Shown here: in pieces, positions 15,620 through 17,603 of the stretch | How positions within the stretch are numbered: position 1 is the stretch's first letter | How the letters are laid out: the number at the start of each line of letters is the position of its first letter | Assembly: GCA_903950295.1 (NCBI GenBank) | Contig: CAJBAP010000422.1 | Location: forward strand, 1 to 17,603 | Origin: an uncultured Rhodocyclaceae bacterium | GTDB taxonomy: Bacteria; Pseudomonadota; Gammaproteobacteria; Burkholderiales; Rhodocyclaceae | Direction of reading: 5' to 3' | Length of the DNA stretch: 17,603 nucleotides | Program-made: the position numbers and the translations under genes | The notes under the pieces: model-generated | The model's input: only the letters and a program-made list of their open reading frames with translations | Told to the model about the DNA's origin: nothing | Database searches by the model: none

Positions 15620-15909
15620 TGCTCCGCCTTCGCTCCATCCAGTTGCTGTTTCGACCACGCAACCATCAAGTCACCCCAACGACCGGCAGTCACCGCATCG
15701 ATGTCGAAAATGGTGAAGCGTGAGTGCTCCCTGATGCGCAAGCGCAACAGCGACATGCCACCCGCCTCGGATTCAATCTGTTGCAATTCAATTTCCTGAT
15801 TGCCGATAGGCACACGAAACTTGTCGATACTGGTAATCTGGTCCACGGTCGGGTTACCAATTTGATAAGAAGGATGAAGCACTGAACTGGGGGCGGACTG
15901 TCGCATCAC
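15616..15909 (-). CDS. small conserved-looking protein at the head of the sulfur-relay operon
   Basis: The frame encodes up to 97 residues with a core from about residue 27 to 87: FRVPIGNQEIELQQIESEAG, SLLRLRIREHSRFTIFDIDA, then TAGRWGDLMVAWSKQQLDG. The alternating strands and a final helix suggest a small alpha/beta protein. It brings to mind the uncharacterised DUF6967 group, which I could not check. No catalytic motif, cysteine or membrane segment is seen. The start is unclear: an ATG at 15909 lacks a ribosome binding site, and a GTG at codon 22 would start close to the conserved core. Its stop overlaps the start of the Cas6-like gene, so the two are likely translationally coupled. It is the first gene facing away from dsrA. 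Confidence 0.72.
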   Translation of the reverse strand: MMRQSAPSSVLHPSYQIGNPTVDQITSIDKFRVPIGNQEIELQQIESEAGGMSLLRLRIREHSRFTIFDIDAVTAGRWGDLMVAWSKQQLDGAKAEQ

Positions 15910-16107
15910 AAGACATTCGAGGCCATCACCGAGACGGGTGGAGCCAACTACTCCATCCGGGTAGGTTCCCCTAATCCCACGAAAGAGGTTATTCTACTCG
16001 GCGGAGGTATGGCGCACAGACGGGTGCCGACCTGATAATTGCAAAAAATTCGGAACTGGACGCGCGCCACGCGAACATTTCCCCAACAGCCACGAAGAGG
16101 AGACAAC
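15910..16107. promoter_or_regulatory. divergent control region between the sulfur-relay operon and dsrA
   Basis: This 198-base region separates two oppositely transcribed sulfur gene sets and must hold both promoters. Near dsrA there is an AT-rich stretch (about 16033-16051) and a strong ribosome binding site GAAGAGGAGA (16094-16103). A hairpin lies at 15935-15959: CGGGTGGAG pairs with CTCCATCCG around a 7-base loop, with one G-U pair on the plus-strand RNA. TAGAAT on the minus strand (about 15992-15997) could be a -10 box for the relay operon, but its -35 partner is poor. No known riboswitch or regulator site was recognised. Confidence 0.5.
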
Positions 16108-17403
16108 ATGGCCAAACAGCCTCACGCTACCCCTTTGCTTGACCAACTCGAGACCGGCCCCTGGCCGAGCTTTGTTACGGGTTTGAAGCGTCTTGCCAAG
16201 GACAAGGATTACGTCGTCGATCTGCTCGGCCACCTCGAGCATTCCTACAAGACCCGCAAGGGCTACTGGAAAGGTGGCACGGTCGGCGTCGTCGGCTATG
16301 GTGGTGGTGTGATCCCCCGCTTCACCGAGATCAAGGACGACAAGGGCGCTGCGGTTTTCAAGGACGCCGCCGAGTTCCACACGATCCGCATCATGCCGCC
16401 CCCTGGCATGCACTACGATACCGATACCCTGCGCAAGTTCTGCGACGTCTGGGAAAAGTACGGTTCCGGCCTGATCGCATTGCATGGCCAGTCCGGCGAC
16501 ATCATGATGCAGGGCTGCACCACTGAAAACGTCCAGAAGGCCTGGGACGAAATCAACATGATGGGTTTCGACATGGGTGGCGCCGGTCCGGCCGTCCGCA
16601 CCTCGATGTCCTGCGTGGGCGCCGCGCGTTGCGAGCAGTCCTGCTACGATGAAGCCAAGGCTCACCAGATGGTGATCAACACCTTCCTCGACGACATCCA
16701 TCGTCCCGCCCTGCCCTACAAGTTCAAGTTCAAGTTCTCCGGTTGCGGCAACGACTGCATGAACTCGATTCAGCGTTCCGACATGGCCGTCATCGGCACC
16801 TGGCGTGACAACATGACCACCGACAACGCCATGGGCAAAAAGTGGTTCGCCAAACATGGCATGAACGAGTTGGTCAATGACGTCATCGGCATGTGCCCGA
16901 CCCGCGCCCTGCAGATCAAGGACGCCAAGGATGTACGCAAGGATGCGCACATTTCCTCTGTTGCCCTGAACGATGCCCAGTGCCTCGAAATCGACAACAA
17001 GGACTGCGTCCGCTGCATGCACTGCATCAACGTCATGACTGGCGCCCTCGGCGTCGGCAAGGACAAGGGTGCCACCATCCTGATCGGCGGCAAGAGCCAC
17101 CTCAAGATCGGTGCAACGATGGGTACGGTGATCGTCCCCTTCATGTCCCTGAAGAATGACGAAGACTACGACAAGATCGTTGAACTGGCTCAGGCTGCTA
17201 TCGATTTCTTCGCTGAAAACGCCCTCGAGCATGAGCGTACCGGTGAGATGATTGAACGTATTGGCCTGGTCAACTTCCTGGAAGGTATCGGTGTGGATGT
17301 CGATGCCAACATGGTCACCAACCCACGTATGAACCCCTATGTTCGTACCGACGGCTGGGACGAGGAAGTCGCCAAGATCAACGCCAAGAAAGCAGCAGCC
17401 TAA
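16108..17403 (+). CDS. dsrA: dissimilatory sulfite reductase, alpha subunit
   Basis: The 431-residue subunit partners with DsrB to interconvert sulfite and sulfide-level sulfur using siroheme and iron-sulfur clusters. Both cluster motifs are present: Cys169-x5-Cys175 (SCVGAARC) and Cys213-x3-Cys217 (SGCGNDC), which bind the siroheme-coupled 4Fe-4S. A ferredoxin-type insert follows with Cys300-x2-Cys303-x2-Cys306 (CVRCMHC) and an upstream CP at Cys263. Length agrees with DsrA. I chose the ATG at 16108 because it has GAAGAGGAGA five bases ahead and MAKQPHATPLLDQLETGPWP is a typical start; the frame is open upstream but unlike the family. dsrB follows after 117 bases. Oxidative rather than reductive operation is inferred from the TusA/DsrC-bearing divergent operon and the betaproteobacterial setting, not from DsrA itself. 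Confidence 0.97.
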   Translation: MAKQPHATPLLDQLETGPWPSFVTGLKRLAKDKDYVVDLLGHLEHSYKTRKGYWKGGTVGVVGYGGGVIPRFTEIKDDKGAAVFKDAAEFHTIRIMPPPGMHYDTDTLRKFCDVWEKYGSGLIALHGQSGDIMMQGCTTENVQKAWDEINMMGFDMGGAGPAVRTSMSCVGAARCEQSCYDEAKAHQMVINTFLDDIHRPALPYKFKFKFSGCGNDCMNSIQRSDMAVIGTWRDNMTTDNAMGKKWFAKHGMNELVNDVIGMCPTRALQIKDAKDVRKDAHISSVALNDAQCLEIDNKDCVRCMHCINVMTGALGVGKDKGATILIGGKSHLKIGATMGTVIVPFMSLKNDEDYDKIVELAQAAIDFFAENALEHERTGEMIERIGLVNFLEGIGVDVDANMVTNPRMNPYVRTDGWDEEVAKINAKKAAA

Positions 17404-17429
17404 AACACCGATCACACCGTCTGACCGAC

Positions 17430-17454
17430 GCCGAACCCTGTTGCTGGGTTCGGC
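17430..17454 (+). other. hairpin between dsrA and dsrB
   Basis: GCCGAACCC (17430-17438) and GGGTTCGGC (17446-17454) form a perfect 9-bp stem with a 7-base loop, 26 bases after the dsrA stop. No T-run follows, so it is unlikely to be a complete terminator. It may stabilise the dsrA end of the transcript, set a dsrA:dsrB ratio, or attenuate. Confidence 0.55.
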
Positions 17455-17520
17455 TTGCGGCCAGGGTGAAGTCCCTACTCGAATAGCGACAATTCACAAC
17501 AATTATTGCGGAGACGATTC

Positions 17521-17603
17521 ATGGCTCAACCTCAGATGCGCAAGCCAGTCGAGCATTTCCTCGACAACAAGAAGTTCCTGCACCCGAAATTCGCCGCCAA
17601 CTA
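17521..17603 (+). CDS. dsrB: dissimilatory sulfite reductase, beta subunit, N-terminal part (runs off the window)
   Basis: The plus strand from the ATG at 17521 encodes MAQPQMRKPVEHFLDNKKFL then HPKFAANY, 27 full codons up to the window edge. The FLHP-containing start and the position directly after dsrA are as expected for DsrB, which carries the catalytically active siroheme in the alpha2beta2 enzyme. GGAGA lies eight bases upstream of the start codon. The cofactor motifs are outside the window, so the call rests on context and this short N-terminus. Confidence 0.88.
   Translation, partial: MAQPQMRKPVEHFLDNKKFLHPKFAAN

Noticed and set aside
15910..16020. Possible riboswitch upstream of dsrA or of the 97-aa gene
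   Set aside because: A hairpin is present, but comparison from memory with c-di-GMP, SAM, TPP, fluoride and cobalamin riboswitch cores gave no convincing match on either strand.
14900..16107. Search for a CRISPR array near the Cas6-like gene
   Set aside because: No regularly spaced direct repeats are present in the flanking non-coding sequence; the only tandem repeat is ACTCCGGG twice at 14942-14957.
15994..17415. A 473-codon open frame on the minus strand opposite dsrA
   Set aside because: It mirrors dsrA codon positions, a common effect in high-GC genes. Its translation is rich in His, Asp and Val with no family motif, while the dsrA strand has all cofactor cysteines.

Overview
The window looks like chromosomal DNA of a betaproteobacterium with dissimilatory sulfur metabolism, of the Rhodocyclales, Sterolibacteriaceae or Nitrosomonadales type. 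That placement rests on gene content and order (rpsT divergent from murJ; exbB-exbD-lpxK-Trm112-kdsB-adk), high GC, and a dsrA-dsrB pair at the right edge. It is inference from protein motifs; no 16S rRNA or other marker is present. No tRNA, rRNA, insertion sequence, phage gene or CRISPR array was found, and no gene-free stretch exceeds 300 bases.

Layout. (1) 1-1800: the 5' end of rpsT on the minus strand with a clear sigma70-type promoter, then murJ (lipid II flippase) on the plus strand, closed by a strong bidirectional terminator. (2) 1811-9046, all minus strand: a compact run transcribed in the order exbB, exbD, lpxK, Trm112-like, kdsB, adk, pfp, hppA. It joins envelope functions (proton-driven energiser, lipid A kinase, CMP-KDO synthesis) to a nucleotide and pyrophosphate block (adenylate kinase, PPi-dependent phosphofructokinase, K+-independent proton-pumping pyrophosphatase). 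(3) 9203-10618, plus strand: an unusual J-domain protein. (4) 10615-15909, all minus strand: a probable operon transcribed as a 97-aa protein, a Cas6/Cmx6-like RNA endonuclease homologue, a tandem TusA protein, a DsrC-like protein, an uncharacterised 202-aa protein, a TauD/TfdA dioxygenase, an HDOD protein and a metallo-beta-lactamase-fold hydrolase. (5) 16108 to the end, plus strand: dsrA and the start of dsrB.

How the genes may work together. DsrAB catalyses sulfite/sulfide chemistry. The divergent operon carries sulfur-carrier proteins (tandem TusA, DsrC-like) of the kind that feed persulfide sulfur to Dsr in sulfur oxidisers, which favours the oxidative (reverse) Dsr pathway; dsrEFH, which would settle this, lies outside the window. 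Within that operon the Cas6-like protein with no CRISPR array is the most unexpected member. The DsrC-like protein is also odd: it keeps the upstream cysteine (CysB) of the family but has lysine where the near-terminal redox cysteine (CysA) should be. Pfp and HppA make a pyrophosphate-centred energy module; this could matter to a sulfur oxidiser because ATP sulfurylase, run in the oxidative direction, consumes pyrophosphate.

A short dispersed repeat (about 24 bases, four copies, all in the same orientation) occurs after murJ, inside the J-domain gene, at the 3' end of the 202-aa gene, and between that gene and the DsrC-like gene. In the last place it is part of a larger structured element ending at the DsrC-like stop codon.
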